Assembly (NCBI GenBank): GCA_024641085.1
Contig: JAHEDT010000020.1
Span: forward strand, 1-51,985
Reading direction: 5' to 3'
DNA from: Geobacteraceae bacterium
Lineage (GTDB): Bacteria > Desulfobacterota > Desulfuromonadia > Desulfuromonadales > BM103
DNA: 51,985 nucleotides
The notes beneath the pieces were generated by a model. It did no database searches. It was given only the letters and a program-made list of their open reading frames with translations, and was not told where the DNA came from. Each line of letters begins with the position of its first letter. The first letter of the stretch is position 1. Below, piece after piece: positions 17,774 to 27,030 of the stretch. The position numbers were made by a program, and so were the translations under genes.

Positions 17774-19060
17774 CTAGCGGGTCATGATCGCCTGCTCGAC
17801 CCAGCGAGCCATGCGCAGGGTTCGGGCGTCGCTGTTCCGCGGGCCGACGACCTGCACCCCGACGGGCAGCCCGGCCGGGCCGTCGATCGCCGGAAGGTTG
17901 AGGCAGGGCACGTGCAGCAGGGTCCAGATGCGGTTGAAGACCGGATCGCCGGTCGCGCCGAGCCCGGCCGGGGCTTCGCCCCTGACGCTGGGGGTCAGCA
18001 TGATGTCGATCTGGTCGAACAGGGCGGGCAGGGCGACACGGCAGCGCCTGGCGAGGGCTATGGCCCGGTCGTAGTCGGCCGGAGGGCAATCCCGGCCTGA
18101 TTGTAGCAGGGCCGCGAGGTTCGGGCTGAGTTGCGCCGCATGCTGCTGCGACTCGTAAGCCAGGGCCTGGGCCGTCTCGTAGGCCTGGATCAGGGCTTGC
18201 GCGTCAGCCAGCCCCTCGAACGGCTGCGGCAGGTCGACCTCGATCAGCACCGCGCCGGCCCTGGCCAGCGCCTCCTTGGCGGCGGCCAGCGCGTCTTTGC
18301 TGGACCGCTCGGCAAACGGCCACTCGTGGGTGCGGCAGACGCCGATCCGCGGCGGCGCTGCCGGCGCTGCCGTTGCGGCCAGCCCGGGCCGGCGGCTGAT
18401 CACGGCCAGGGCCAGGGCGGCATCGGCGACGCTGCGGGCAAAGACGCCGATGGTGTCGAGGGAATCGGCGGACGGCTTGAGACCGGCCCGATTGACGTAG
18501 CCGAAGGTCGGCTTGCAGCCGACCACCCCGCAGAAAGAGGCGGGTCTGACGATCGAGCCGGCGGTCTGTGTGCCCAGCGCTAATGGGACCATCAGGTCGG
18601 CGACCGCGGCCGCCGAGCCGCTCGAGGACCCTCCGGGGGTATGGGCGGGATTGCGGGGGTTGGCTGTGCGACCCGGTTGATAGACGGCAAACTCGGTGGT
18701 GACCGTCTTGCCCATGATGATCGCACCGGCGGCGCGCAGCGCGGCGATGCAGGAGGCGTCCCAGGCGGGCCTCCAGCCATGGTAGACCGGCGTTCCGCAG
18801 CCGGTCGGCATGTCGGCCGTGGCGATGATGTCCTTGATGCCCACCGGGATGCCGTGCAGGGGGCCCAGCGGCCGGACCCGGTCACGCTCCCTGGCCTGGG
18901 CCAGGGCCTGCTCGGGATCGAGGTATTCCCAGGCCCCGACCGTCGCCTCCCTGGCGGCAATCCTCTCCAGGCACGACTCGACCAGGCTCTCGGCGGTCAG
19001 TTCGCCACGGGCGATGAGCTCAGCGGCTTGCGAGGCGGACAGTGCATGGGGCGCGTTCAT
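17774..19060 (-). CDS. amidase signature family hydrolase
   Basis: A 428-aa amidase. The Ser-cisSer-Lys triad is visible: Lys in VGIKDIIATADM (near residue 75) and the Gly/Ser-rich loop TPGGSSSGSAAAVA (near 146), with GTQTAGSIVRPASFCG after it. This is the AtzF/GatA-like superfamily. The protein is shorter than true GatA and no gatB/gatC is nearby, so it is not expected to be the tRNA amidotransferase; the substrate is unknown. The ATG at 19060 is chosen; a TTG two codons earlier is closer to the GGGAGG site. Confidence 0.88.
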   Translation of the reverse strand: MNAPHALSASQAAELIARGELTAESLVESCLERIAAREATVGAWEYLDPEQALAQARERDRVRPLGPLHGIPVGIKDIIATADMPTGCGTPVYHGWRPAWDASCIAALRAAGAIIMGKTVTTEFAVYQPGRTANPRNPAHTPGGSSSGSAAAVADLMVPLALGTQTAGSIVRPASFCGVVGCKPTFGYVNRAGLKPSADSLDTIGVFARSVADAALALAVISRRPGLAATAAPAAPPRIGVCRTHEWPFAERSSKDALAAAKEALARAGAVLIEVDLPQPFEGLADAQALIQAYETAQALAYESQQHAAQLSPNLAALLQSGRDCPPADYDRAIALARRCRVALPALFDQIDIMLTPSVRGEAPAGLGATGDPVFNRIWTLLHVPCLNLPAIDGPAGLPVGVQVVGPRNSDARTLRMARWVEQAIMTR

Positions 19061-19191
19061 GGTCAAGACACCTCCCAGTCAGTGTGTGTAGACAAGCGGG
19101 GTCATGATAGCATTGATTCGCGCCATGGGGAAAAGCGTATTGTTCGACTGCCTTCCCAGTGATCGACGCAGTCCGTCATGATCTGAGAGGG

Positions 19192-19220
19192 TTGCGCAAC
19201 GGCTGCGATGCTTGCATAAT
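19192..19220 (+). promoter_or_regulatory. possible promoter of the flavin oxidoreductase
   Basis: TTGCGC (19192-19197), 17 bp, CATAAT (19215-19220), in the divergent gap between the amidase and the next gene. Confidence 0.35.
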
Positions 19221-19340
19221 GTCCCGGATTGCTCCTCCGCAAGGTGCGGACGGGCCGATACCAACATCCCGAATCACTGCCGGCCGGCCTGTCGCCAGGT
19301 CGCGCGCCGGCAGCATCTCATCATTTGAGAGGTCCTGAAC

Positions 19341-20405
19341 ATGAGTTTACTCTTCACTCCCATGCAGATGCGCTCCCTGACCCTGCGCAACCGGATTTTC
19401 GTGTCCCCCATGTGCCAGTACTCCTGTGACGACGGCATGCCACACGACTGGCACCTGGTCCACCTCGGCAGCCGCGCGGTCGGCGGTGCGGCGCTGGTCA
19501 TGGTGGAAGCCACGGCCGTGACCCCGGTCGGGCGCATCAGCCCCGGCGACTGCGGCCTCTGGAACGACGCCCAGGCCGAGGCGTTTGCGCCGATTGTCCG
19601 CTTCATTGCCGAGCAGGGGGCGGTTCCGGCGGTCCAGTTGGGCCATGCCGGGCGCAAAGCCTCGGTGCAGCCGCCCTGGCTCGGTGGTGCCGCGGTGGCC
19701 GAGACGGCTGGCGGCTGGCAGCCCGACGCACCCAGTGTCGTACCCTTCGGCCCGGGCTCGCCGCAGCCGCGCGAGCTGACGGAGCAGGACCTCGAGCAGA
19801 TATGCACGCAGTTCGAAGCGTCGGCCCGCCGGGCTCTGCGGGCCGGGTTCCAGGTGGTCGAGGTGCACATGGCCCACGGCTACCTGCTCCACCAGTTCCT
19901 CTCGCCGCTCAGCAACCGGCGCAGCGACGCGTTCGGCGGCAGCCTCGAGAACCGCATGCGCTTCCCGCTCGACGTGGTGCGCCGCGTGCGTCACGTCTGG
20001 CCGCAGGACCTGCCGGTGCTGGTGCGCATCTCGGCCACCGACTGGGTCGAAGGCGGCTGGGACCTGCCGCAGTCGCTGGAGCTCTGCCGGCACTTCAAGA
20101 CCCTGGGCGTCGACCTGGTTGACTGCTCCTCGGGCGGCCTGGTCCCCGATGCGGTGATCCCTGCGGCCCCCGGCTTTCAGACGCCGCTGGCCGCGCAGAT
20201 TCGCAGCGAGGTCGGCATCGCCACCGGTGCAGTCGGTTTGATCACCGCTCCGGTCCAGGCCGAGCAGATCCTGGCCACCGGTGCCGCCGACGCGGTTCTG
20301 CTGGCCCGCGAGCTGCTGCGCGATCCTTACTGGCCCATGCATGCCGCGAAAGCGCTCAAGGCCGAGCACGTCTGGCCGGTCCAGTATCAACGCGCCAAAA
20401 TCTGA
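19341..20405 (+). CDS. NADPH:flavin oxidoreductase, Old Yellow Enzyme family (YqjM/NamA type)
   Basis: A 354-aa FMN-dependent ene-reductase. SPMCQYS near residue 22 carries the redox-tuning Cys of the thermophilic-like/YqjM subclass. VQLGHAGRKAS supplies FMN contacts, and the substrate-binding His pair lies in EVHMAHGYLLHQFLSPLSN (about residues 174-192). ATGAVGLITAPVQAEQIL and the C-terminal QYQRA are typical. Such enzymes reduce activated C=C bonds and detoxify electrophiles. The ATG follows GAGAGG. A DUF2284 gene follows 59 bp later and may be co-transcribed. Confidence 0.92.
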   Translation: MSLLFTPMQMRSLTLRNRIFVSPMCQYSCDDGMPHDWHLVHLGSRAVGGAALVMVEATAVTPVGRISPGDCGLWNDAQAEAFAPIVRFIAEQGAVPAVQLGHAGRKASVQPPWLGGAAVAETAGGWQPDAPSVVPFGPGSPQPRELTEQDLEQICTQFEASARRALRAGFQVVEVHMAHGYLLHQFLSPLSNRRSDAFGGSLENRMRFPLDVVRRVRHVWPQDLPVLVRISATDWVEGGWDLPQSLELCRHFKTLGVDLVDCSSGGLVPDAVIPAAPGFQTPLAAQIRSEVGIATGAVGLITAPVQAEQILATGAADAVLLARELLRDPYWPMHAAKALKAEHVWPVQYQRAKI

Positions 20406-20464
20406 CCGCCGCACGCCGCTCAGTCGTAGCGGCGTGGACACTCAACTGACACAAGGAAACGTGA

Positions 20465-20971
20465 ATGGATGCACAACAGGTTGCGGCGCGGGCCCTCGAG
20501 CTCGGCGCCGATGACGCGGTGATCTTCCGCGTCGACCAGATAATCTTCGACCCGCGCACCCTGCTCAAGTGCATGTTCGGCTGTGCCGACTGGGGGCAGG
20601 GCCACACCTGCCCGTCAAAACCCGGCTCGCTCAAGCCCTGGGAGTATCAGCGGATTTTCGAACGTTACAGCTGGGGCTGCATCATTCACTCGACCAGCAA
20701 GAAGATCTCGCAGGACGTCTCCTTCACCTTGGAACGCGAGGCCTTCCTGGCCGGTCACCACTTTGCCTTCTCCCTGAGCGACTGTGCCATCTGCGGTGAA
20801 TGCGCCGGTTTCAAGGCGCGCCCCTGCGTCGACCCGCGGCGCGCCCGCCCGGCCTTTCACAGCGTCGGCATCGACGTCTTTGCGACGGTCCGGCAATTCA
20901 ACCTGCCTTTATACCCCCTCAAATCGGAAACCGAGACGCAGAACTGGTACTCGGCGGTGTTCGTGGCCTGA
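20465..20971 (+). CDS. DUF2284 metal-binding protein
   Basis: A 168-aa cysteine-rich cytoplasmic protein. Clusters CMFGCADWGQGHTCP (about residues 36-50) and CAICGECAGFKARPC (about 107-121) match DUF2284, a family predicted to bind metal or an Fe-S cluster and common in anaerobes. RRARPAFHSVGIDVFATV is also family-like. Its biochemical role is unknown. It follows the Old Yellow Enzyme gene and is closed by a strong bidirectional terminator shared with rdgC. Confidence 0.85.
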   Translation: MDAQQVAARALELGADDAVIFRVDQIIFDPRTLLKCMFGCADWGQGHTCPSKPGSLKPWEYQRIFERYSWGCIIHSTSKKISQDVSFTLEREAFLAGHHFAFSLSDCAICGECAGFKARPCVDPRRARPAFHSVGIDVFATVRQFNLPLYPLKSETETQNWYSAVFVA

Positions 20972-21022
20972 TTCAGCCCGGCCGTCCGCCGGGACGGTCA
21001 CAACCCTGGTCGCTGATAAACA

Positions 21023-21061
21023 AACAGGGCCGGTCCGCAGCATTGCGAACCGGCCCTGTTG
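21023..21061. terminator. bidirectional terminator
   Basis: AACAGGGCCGGT (21023-21034) pairs with ACCGGCCCTGTT (21049-21060). CGC/GCG extends the stem after one mismatch. It sits between the convergent DUF2284 and rdgC genes. Confidence 0.75.
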
Positions 21062-21079
21062 TCAATCAGGCATCGATGA

Positions 21080-22246
21080 TCAGGCCGCCGCCAGGTAGCT
21101 CCTGATGGCCTGTTCCCGGCTCGCCCAGCCGGTATCGAGGCGCTCATGCAGAAAATCGGCCAGCAGGCTATCGAACAGCTGCAGACCTTCCTCGAGCAGG
21201 CCCATCCGCTCGAAGAACACCGCCTGTCGCTCCATGTCGGGGTCGGTGATGTCATCCTTCTCCAGGGTGACGGCCGGGGCCTTGAACGAGGCGAAGTGAA
21301 AGACGCCGCCTTTCAGGGTCATCTTCCACAACTGCTCCTGCTGCTCCAGGTAAAGCACCGCCTCAAAAATCTCCTTGCCGCCCTGCAGGGCGCTGCGCAC
21401 TTCGTTGAAGTGGTCCTGCGGCCCGGTGACGGTGACCTTCTGCATTCCGGACTCGCTGCTGGCCGCCAGCAGCAGGCGATCGTTAAGGTAGGCCACGAAG
21501 CCGTCGCCGACCAGGGCCGGCCCCGGCTGGTTGACGGCGTATTCTGCCGTGCTGTCCATGGTCTGGTGCATCAGCCAGAGCAGGAAGTCCCGGCCCAGCC
21601 ACTGGTTGGCCTCGATCTGCTCGAGCACAGCTTCGCTGCCGCTGCCGTTAGCCGCGGTCAAGGCCGGCCGCAGTGCGTCGTCGATGACCTGGCTGGCCCG
21701 GGCCATGGGATGCAGCGGCACCAGGCGCAGGCCGGCAAAGCTCTTCTTGAACTGGTCGACGAACAGGTCGACGGCTTTGGTGCCGAGGCTGCAGAAGGTC
21801 AGCAGGTTGCGGCGGGTGTCCCAGACTACATCGTAGATCGCCGGCACCGGCAGGGTTCGGGCGAACAGGCTGCCGCGCACCGCGTCGCGCAGGGCCTCGC
21901 GCTGTTGCTTCGGCACGCGCTTGAACTGCGGGTTGGCCGCCATCCACTGCTCCTCGGCCTGCACGAAGTATGGCTTGAGCAGGGCCGCCGGCAGCTTGCG
22001 CTGGTCGCGGCGCAGGGCGAAGGTGAAATAGTGATCACGCTGGAAGGTGTGCGTGCCGGCGAAGTCGCTGGCCTGGTAATCGTCCAGCTGGACCCAGCCG
22101 GTCGCCAGCTCTTCGCTGGTGTGTTCGATGGAACGAAAGCCGTCCCGGGCGAGGCTTGCGCCGACCCAGGCTGCCAGGTCTGCTGACGGCAGGGTGCCTT
22201 GGAGCTGGAACTGGCAGATGCTGACGGTGTTGTTGAGAATACCCAT
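21080..22246 (-). CDS. rdgC: recombination-associated protein RdgC family
   Basis: A 388-aa protein that aligns over its first half with RdgC, a ring-shaped DNA-binding protein that restrains RecA. Shared features are GWVQLDDY near residue 50, HYFTFALRRDQRKLPAALLK near 72, and the charged helix PKQQREALRDAVRGSLFARTLP. LVDQFKKSF is replaced here by LFVDQFKKSFAGLRLVPLHP. It is longer than E. coli RdgC (303 aa), with a C-terminal extension of about 80 aa. It stands alone on the minus strand and converges with the DUF2284 gene. Confidence 0.85.
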   Translation of the reverse strand: MGILNNTVSICQFQLQGTLPSADLAAWVGASLARDGFRSIEHTSEELATGWVQLDDYQASDFAGTHTFQRDHYFTFALRRDQRKLPAALLKPYFVQAEEQWMAANPQFKRVPKQQREALRDAVRGSLFARTLPVPAIYDVVWDTRRNLLTFCSLGTKAVDLFVDQFKKSFAGLRLVPLHPMARASQVIDDALRPALTAANGSGSEAVLEQIEANQWLGRDFLLWLMHQTMDSTAEYAVNQPGPALVGDGFVAYLNDRLLLAASSESGMQKVTVTGPQDHFNEVRSALQGGKEIFEAVLYLEQQEQLWKMTLKGGVFHFASFKAPAVTLEKDDITDPDMERQAVFFERMGLLEEGLQLFDSLLADFLHERLDTGWASREQAIRSYLAAA

Positions 22247-22454
22247 TTTTTACTCCTGGTTGATGGTTTGGAAGGGTGTTAGGTGTTACACCTTTTGGGC
22301 GTTGGGGGCAAGGGGAATTATCGTGATCCGGTTAGGGCGCAGGCTTCGGTCTGGATGTTGACGAGGCGGCGCAGGCCTCTAATTCTGGGCTTCCAGGCGG
22401 CAAAGCCGATCAGCAGGTTCCGCTCTTTGTATCGACGAAAAATTTCAATCCCCG

Positions 22455-22735
22455 CAGCTCGCCGCCGGGAAGTTCATGTTTTCTGTTTTGAGCCTTCCCC
22501 CCTGTTGCCGCAGCCGGAGCGGCGTGGAGGTTTTGCGAAACAGCCGGACAAATGTCTGAGCGACAGCGAGTTTTTGTCCGGCCGCAAAACCTCTGCGCTG
22601 CGGAGAGGACCTGCCGTCGCGCGCAGCGCTATGGCGGGCCAGGCATTGGGGTGCCGTTTTTCTGCTTACTCTTTTTGGGCATGCAAAAAGAGTCAGGCGG
22701 CTTCAGGGGACGCAACCCCTGGGTTTTGAATCACT
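22455..22735 (+). repeat. dispersed repeat A, copy 1
   Basis: Runs from CGCCGCCGGGAAGTTCATG through GAGGTTTTGCGAAACAG, CTGTCTGAGCG-like text and TTTCTGCTTACTCTTTTTGG to GGGGACGCAACCCCTGGGTT. Internal hairpins include ACTCTTTTTGGGCATGCAAA pairing onto AAAGAGT. Copy 2 is at 23233-23503. Confidence 0.7.
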
Positions 22736-22758
22736 GTTAGACGAATGTCCAATATTAG

Positions 22759-23041
22759 GGGGCTGTCCCAGGCGTCATCCGGTGGTGCAATCCTTGGGTT
22801 TTGTTCTTCGAGGCGGCAAAACTGTTCAACCGGTTCCGCCCGGCGGGCGGGTCACTTTTCTTTGTATCGACGAAAGAAAAGTAACCAAAAGAAAGCGACC
22901 CGAAGCCTTGCCCTGCTGCGCAGGGTTCCCTGCGTCGCACAGATGAACGCCGGCAGGGCGAAAACTCGGCTGACGCCTCAGACATCCGCCCAGCTGTTCG
23001 CCGTTCATCCATGCGACTCCGGCGGCGGCACACGGGACAGA
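22759..23041 (+). repeat. dispersed repeat B, copy 1 (full)
   Basis: Contains TTGGGTTTTGTTCTTCGAGG, a 10-bp hairpin ACTTTTCTTT/AAAGAAAAGT around GTATCGACG, and GACTCCGGCGGCGGCACACG. It is longer than copy 2 by 79 bp, removed in copy 2 between two GCTG tetramers (22914 and 22993). Confidence 0.7.
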
Positions 23042-23106
23042 ACCTATTTAACGGCATATCTGTTATTGAATCGAAGAAAAATTTCAATCCCCGCAGCTCG
23101 CTGCGC

Positions 23107-23244
23107 CACGGATTGTTTGCCGCTTGGTTAGCCTAATTGAGAGAATCCAGAATCCGGAATAAGTTCCGACAGCAGGTGGGATCGCGAGCTTTTATTCTGG
23201 ATTCTGGATACTGAATTCAGAAGACCCCGAGGATTGCCGCGGGG
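23107..23244 (+). repeat. dispersed repeat C, copy 2
   Basis: TTGCCGCTTGG, then AGAATCCAGAATCCGGAATA, then ATTCTGGATTCTGGATACTG and GACCCCGAGGATTGCCGCGG. It is the reverse complement of 17546-17687. The CAGAATC and GATTCTG arms can fold back on each other. Confidence 0.7.
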
Positions 23245-23503
23245 AAGTTCATTTTTTCGTTTTTGAGTCTTTCCCCGTGTTGCCGCACCGGAGCGCAGTG
23301 GAGGTTTTGCGAAGAAGTCCGAAAAACTGTCTGAGCGCAGCGAGTTTTTTTCGGGCCGCAAAATCTTTGCGGAGCGGAGGGGACCTGCCGTCGCGCGCAG
23401 CGCTATGGCGGGTGTGGCATTCGGGTGCCGTTTTTCTGCTTACTCTTTTTGGGCAAGCAAAAAGAGTAAGGCGGCGTCAGGGGACGCAACCCCTGGGTTC
23501 GAA
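23233..23503 (+). repeat. dispersed repeat A, copy 2
   Basis: Parallel to 22455-22735 from GGGGAAGTTCAT to AACCCCTGGGTT, with scattered substitutions and small indels. It abuts repeat C directly. Confidence 0.7.
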
Positions 23504-23582
23504 GATCAAAACTGAAATGATAAAAGCCGGTTCCGCCCGGGGACGAGTCCCCGGAGAGGGTGGGCAGCAATCAACCGTTTAG

Positions 23583-23788
23583 GGGACAGTTCCACTTGTC
23601 ATTCGGTGGTCCAGTCCTTGGGTTTTGTTCTTCGAGGCGGCAAAACTGTTCAACCGGTTCCGCCCGGCGGGTGGGTCACTTTTCTTTGTATCGACGAAAG
23701 AAAAGTAACCAAAAGAAAGCGACCCGAAGCCTTACCCTGCTGTTCGCCGTTCATCCATGCGACTCCGGCGGCGGCACACGGGACACAA
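23583..23788 (+). repeat. dispersed repeat B, copy 2 (79-bp deletion)
   Basis: Matches 22759-23041 but jumps from CCCTGCTG straight to TTCGCCGTTCATCC, losing the segment between two GCTG tetramers. Confidence 0.7.
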
Positions 23789-23925
23789 CCTTGAAGACCC
23801 AAAATACGTTTTCCTGGGCGAACTGTTATAGGTGGTCGGCTGCTGATTTGATTGCGTGGAATGTTCAAGAGACCGGGACCGCTGCCGTGGAGTGCCGCGG
23901 TCCCGGGAACAACTCTTCACTAGAT

Positions 23926-24696
23926 TTACTTACCCCCAAACACCTTCTGTAAAATCTCCGTGGTCCGCTTGGCCGGGTTCTCCCGAATCGCGGCCTCCTC
24001 GATGGCCAGATAGTGAAAGATTCCCGCCATCCCCTGGTCGACCACGTAGCGGTTCAGATCGGCCTTGACGTTGGGAACGAAGGGGAGGGTGGCGTACTGG
24101 CCCATGGCCGCGTCATAGGCCTGCACGGCACCGACCTGATCGAGGGTGTGTTCGACGATCGGCTGCATCTTCGTGGCGAGAGGTGCGGACATCTTCCCCT
24201 GGAAGTAGCGGGTGGCGGAATCCTTCGGGCCGTTGTAGATCCCCTTGACATCTTCCAGGGTCATGCCTTCGATGGCGTTCAGGAAAAGTTGCTTGGCAGC
24301 CGGGGTGGCTTCCTCCGCGGCGCGGTTCAGCTTGAGTTCCAGGTCGTCCAGCAGGGCCGACATGCCGACCGCACCCAGGGCCGACTTGACCTGCCGGAGA
24401 CTGTCGGGGAGGGGGATGTGAATCGCCGGATCGCTGTTGAAGCCGTCGAGCCGGCCGAGTTGGCCGACGACCGATTCGGTGCCGACCCGCAGGGCGTCCT
24501 TGAGGCCGCTCGAGAGGTCCTGGTTGGTCAGGTTCGTGGCCGGGGCCTGCGGGGCACTGCCGACGGCGCCGAGCAGGTCGGTGCCGGTCTTCAGCCAGTC
24601 CGCCTGGACCGCAGCCGGTGCCACCAGGAAACCCAGCAACAATAGAAATGCAACACTTGTCAATATCAGGTGACGCTCGGGACGATAAGTATCCAT
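23926..24696 (-). CDS. exported DUF4197 protein
   Basis: A 256-aa protein with an N-terminal signal or anchor segment (hydrophobic residues 11-30, ending AAVQADW). The rest is the helical DUF4197 domain: LSSGLKDALRVGTESVVGQL, DSLRQVKSALGAVG, MTLEDVKGIYNGPKDSATRY and a C-terminal IRENPAKRTTEILQKVFG. The domain is common in Gram-negatives and of unknown function. The ATG at 24696 has AAGGAA upstream. It lies 187 bp downstream of the GspE-type ATPase on the same strand; a shared role is unproven. Confidence 0.85.
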   Translation of the reverse strand: MDTYRPERHLILTSVAFLLLLGFLVAPAAVQADWLKTGTDLLGAVGSAPQAPATNLTNQDLSSGLKDALRVGTESVVGQLGRLDGFNSDPAIHIPLPDSLRQVKSALGAVGMSALLDDLELKLNRAAEEATPAAKQLFLNAIEGMTLEDVKGIYNGPKDSATRYFQGKMSAPLATKMQPIVEHTLDQVGAVQAYDAAMGQYATLPFVPNVKADLNRYVVDQGMAGIFHYLAIEEAAIRENPAKRTTEILQKVFGGK

Positions 24697-24882
24697 GGCC
24701 AGATTCCTTCCCGGGAAGGTGCGGGTTTACCAAGCAGCCCACCGGGGCCCCATGTCTGTTGATTGCGCACACGCGAGTACGCAAAAGACGTGCCGCCGGA
24801 CGGGTTCTTACATTATAACCCGGGCCCGGGAATTTACCGGCAACGGCGCGAACTTCACTGGTTCTAAGCGTGAGGCGCGGGA

Positions 24883-26736
24883 TTAGCCGGTCACGGAGAC
24901 GATCTCGTTGAAGGTGGTGTGCCCCTCGAGCATCTTGCGGATCGCCAGCTCCCGCAGGCTGACCATGCCGTCGGCTTTGGCGATCGCGTAGATCTCGGCC
25001 ATGTTGGTGCGATCGGTGATCTTCTCCTTGAGCTGGTCGGTGAACTCCAGCACCTCGAAGATGCCGGTGCGCCCCTTGTAGCCGGTGCCGCGGCAGGCAT
25101 CGCAGCCTTTCCCCTCGCAGACCGTGTAGCCCTTTTTTTCGAGCCCCAGGTAGGCCATTTCATCAACCGTCAGCAGCCGGTCGTATTTGCACTCCTGGCA
25201 GATGGTCCTGACCAGGCGCTGGGCGATGATGCCGTTGAGCGTGGACGCAATGAGGAAGGCCGGCACGCCGATGTCGAGCAGACGGGTGATCGAGGACGGC
25301 GCATCGTTGGTGTGCAGGGTCGAGAGGACCAGGTGGCCGGTCAGGGCGGCCTGCACGGCGTTGTCGGCCGTCTCCCGGTCGCGGATCTCGCCGATCATCA
25401 GCACGTCCGGGTCCTGGCGCAGGATGTTGCGCAGCACGGTGGCAAAGGTGACGTTGATGGCCGTCTGCACGCCGACCTGGTTGAAGTCCTCCATGACCAT
25501 CTCGATCGGGTCCTCGATGGTGACGATATTGATTTCCGGCGTGGCGATGGTCTTGAGGGACGAGTAGAGCGTGGTGGTCTTGCCGCTGCCGGTGGGGCCG
25601 GTGACCAGGACGATGCCGTGGGGCTTGTTGATGAAGGCCTTGTAGAGTTGGTATTCGCGCTCGTAAAAACCGATCCGGTCGAGCTTCTGCATGAGAATCT
25701 CCGGATCGAAGATGCGGATCACGACCTTTTCGCCGAAGGCGACCGGCAGGGTGGAGACGCGCAGCTCGATGTCCTTGGCCAGGTGCTGGGTCTTGATGCG
25801 GCCGTCCTGGGGCCGGCGCTTCTCGGCGACGTCGAGGCGCGCGAGCAGCTTGAGCCGCGAGACGATCGCCGGGTGCAGGTTCATCGGCACGGTGTGAATG
25901 TTGTGCAGGATGCCGTCGACCCGGAAACGGATCAGCGACTTCTCGCGCTTCGGTTCGATGTGGATGTCGCTGGCCCGCGAATCGAAGGCGTATTTGAGCA
26001 GGAACTCGACGGCGGAGATGATGTGCTGGTCGCTGCTCTCGATTTCATCGCGGCCGCGCATCTTGAAGAGCTGCTCCAGGTTGGAGAGCTCCGAGCTGAG
26101 CCCCATCTCCACCTGAGCGGCCCGCACCGAGGCCTGGAAGCCGAAGAACTCCTCGAGAATCTTCAGGATATCGCTGCGCGAGGCGAGGATGCGTCTGATC
26201 TGGATGCCGAGCGCGTGCTGCAGGTCCTCGATCGGCCGGATATTGAAGGGGTCGGCCACGGCGATGGTCACCACGCCTTCCTTCTCTTCGATCGGCACCA
26301 CCAGGTTCTTCAGGGCAAAAGCCCTGGGGATCTGGTCGGTCACGACGTCGAGCTCCAGCTTGAGGGGGTCGATCTTGATATATTCCATCCCCGAGGCCTG
26401 GGCGATCAGCTCGGTGATGGCGTCCTCGGTCAGCTTCTTCTGGGTGGCGGGGATCTCCATGCTGAAGGAGGTGATGATCTGGGCCGGGGAGGCCAGCTCC
26501 GCCAGGTAGAGGTCCTTCTTGGCCGGGTTGGTGCGCAGATGGCTGTTGAGGCGCGCCGCCTGGGCCTCGCCGCGCTTGAGGATCAGTTCGTACTGTTCAT
26601 CGCTGAGCCGGCTGCGCTGGTGGAGGAGCTTGGCGACATCCTTGATGGTCAGCGTCTGCTTGTGGGAGATCCTGTCGGCCGCGCGCCGCTGGGGAAGCCC
26701 ATCGCCGGGATGGGGGCTGTTGTCAGAGTGTGTCAT
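24883..26736 (-). CDS. type II secretion / type IV pilus assembly ATPase (GspE/PilB family)
   Basis: A 617-aa hexameric traffic ATPase. An N-terminal T2SSE_N/MshEN-like region spans about residues 30-210. The ATPase core follows with Walker A GPTGSGKTTTLYSS, the Asp box (IEDPIEM), Walker B VLMIGEIRDRETAD and the His box STLHTNDAPSSITRLLD. A zinc-type tetracysteine is in CQECK...CEGKGCDACRGTGYKG. The ATG at 26736 follows CGAGG at the right distance; an earlier in-frame ATG lacks a site. No other secretion or pilus genes are adjacent, so the partner system is elsewhere. An MshEN-type N-terminus could respond to c-di-GMP, but the motif is divergent. Confidence 0.9.
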   Translation of the reverse strand: MTHSDNSPHPGDGLPQRRAADRISHKQTLTIKDVAKLLHQRSRLSDEQYELILKRGEAQAARLNSHLRTNPAKKDLYLAELASPAQIITSFSMEIPATQKKLTEDAITELIAQASGMEYIKIDPLKLELDVVTDQIPRAFALKNLVVPIEEKEGVVTIAVADPFNIRPIEDLQHALGIQIRRILASRSDILKILEEFFGFQASVRAAQVEMGLSSELSNLEQLFKMRGRDEIESSDQHIISAVEFLLKYAFDSRASDIHIEPKREKSLIRFRVDGILHNIHTVPMNLHPAIVSRLKLLARLDVAEKRRPQDGRIKTQHLAKDIELRVSTLPVAFGEKVVIRIFDPEILMQKLDRIGFYEREYQLYKAFINKPHGIVLVTGPTGSGKTTTLYSSLKTIATPEINIVTIEDPIEMVMEDFNQVGVQTAINVTFATVLRNILRQDPDVLMIGEIRDRETADNAVQAALTGHLVLSTLHTNDAPSSITRLLDIGVPAFLIASTLNGIIAQRLVRTICQECKYDRLLTVDEMAYLGLEKKGYTVCEGKGCDACRGTGYKGRTGIFEVLEFTDQLKEKITDRTNMAEIYAIAKADGMVSLRELAIRKMLEGHTTFNEIVSVTG

Positions 26737-27030
26737 GCTGGACCTCGTGGAACGGGGAGTGGGCCGAACCCCGGCCAATCATCACGACCGGGTTCTGTGC
26801 GAGGCTGCCGCCTCGCCGGTCGCGGTGCACCCGCGACTTGCCTGCCTACTTTACCACACAACCGGGTGGTGTGCGCAGACTCTTTTTCCCGGCATGTTCA
26901 CGGGAAGCAGCTGAAATTACAGGTTGTTTATCTTTTCGGCCGGACGGGACAAGCTGCCGATTTGTCTTGCAGGCAGTCGCTATAAACGTTATGTATCCGT
27001 ATACGGTCGCTCGCAAGGAAAGGACCAGGC

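Larger units (their letters stand above)
22247..23925. other. 1.7-kb gene-free block of dispersed repeats
   Basis: No credible gene; the open frames here lie wholly within repeats. The block contains two copies each of repeats A and B and one of repeat C (listed separately). It also holds a short direct repeat, AAAATTTCAATCCCCGCAGC, near 22440 and 23081. The last part (23868-23925) has CCGGGACCGC facing GCGGTCCCGG, a hairpin that could terminate the minus-strand DUF4197 transcript. Confidence 0.7.

Noticed and set aside
17774-19060. Amidase as GatA of the Glu-tRNA(Gln) amidotransferase
   Set aside because: The triad is present, but the protein is shorter than typical GatA and neither gatB nor gatC is nearby.
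22745-23131. Open frames in the repeat block (also 22283-22729 and 23560-23952)
   Set aside because: They lie entirely within repeats A, B and C. The two copies of B diverge by a 79-bp deletion, which is not a multiple of three, so no protein is being conserved.
24919-26985. 688-codon open frame on the plus strand opposite the GspE/PilB-type gene
   Set aside because: It is the mirror of a high-GC gene with clear Walker motifs on the other strand. The translation is Gly/Asp/Val-rich and has no family motif. Similar antisense frames opposite panP, pgi, serA and the TPR gene were rejected for the same reason.
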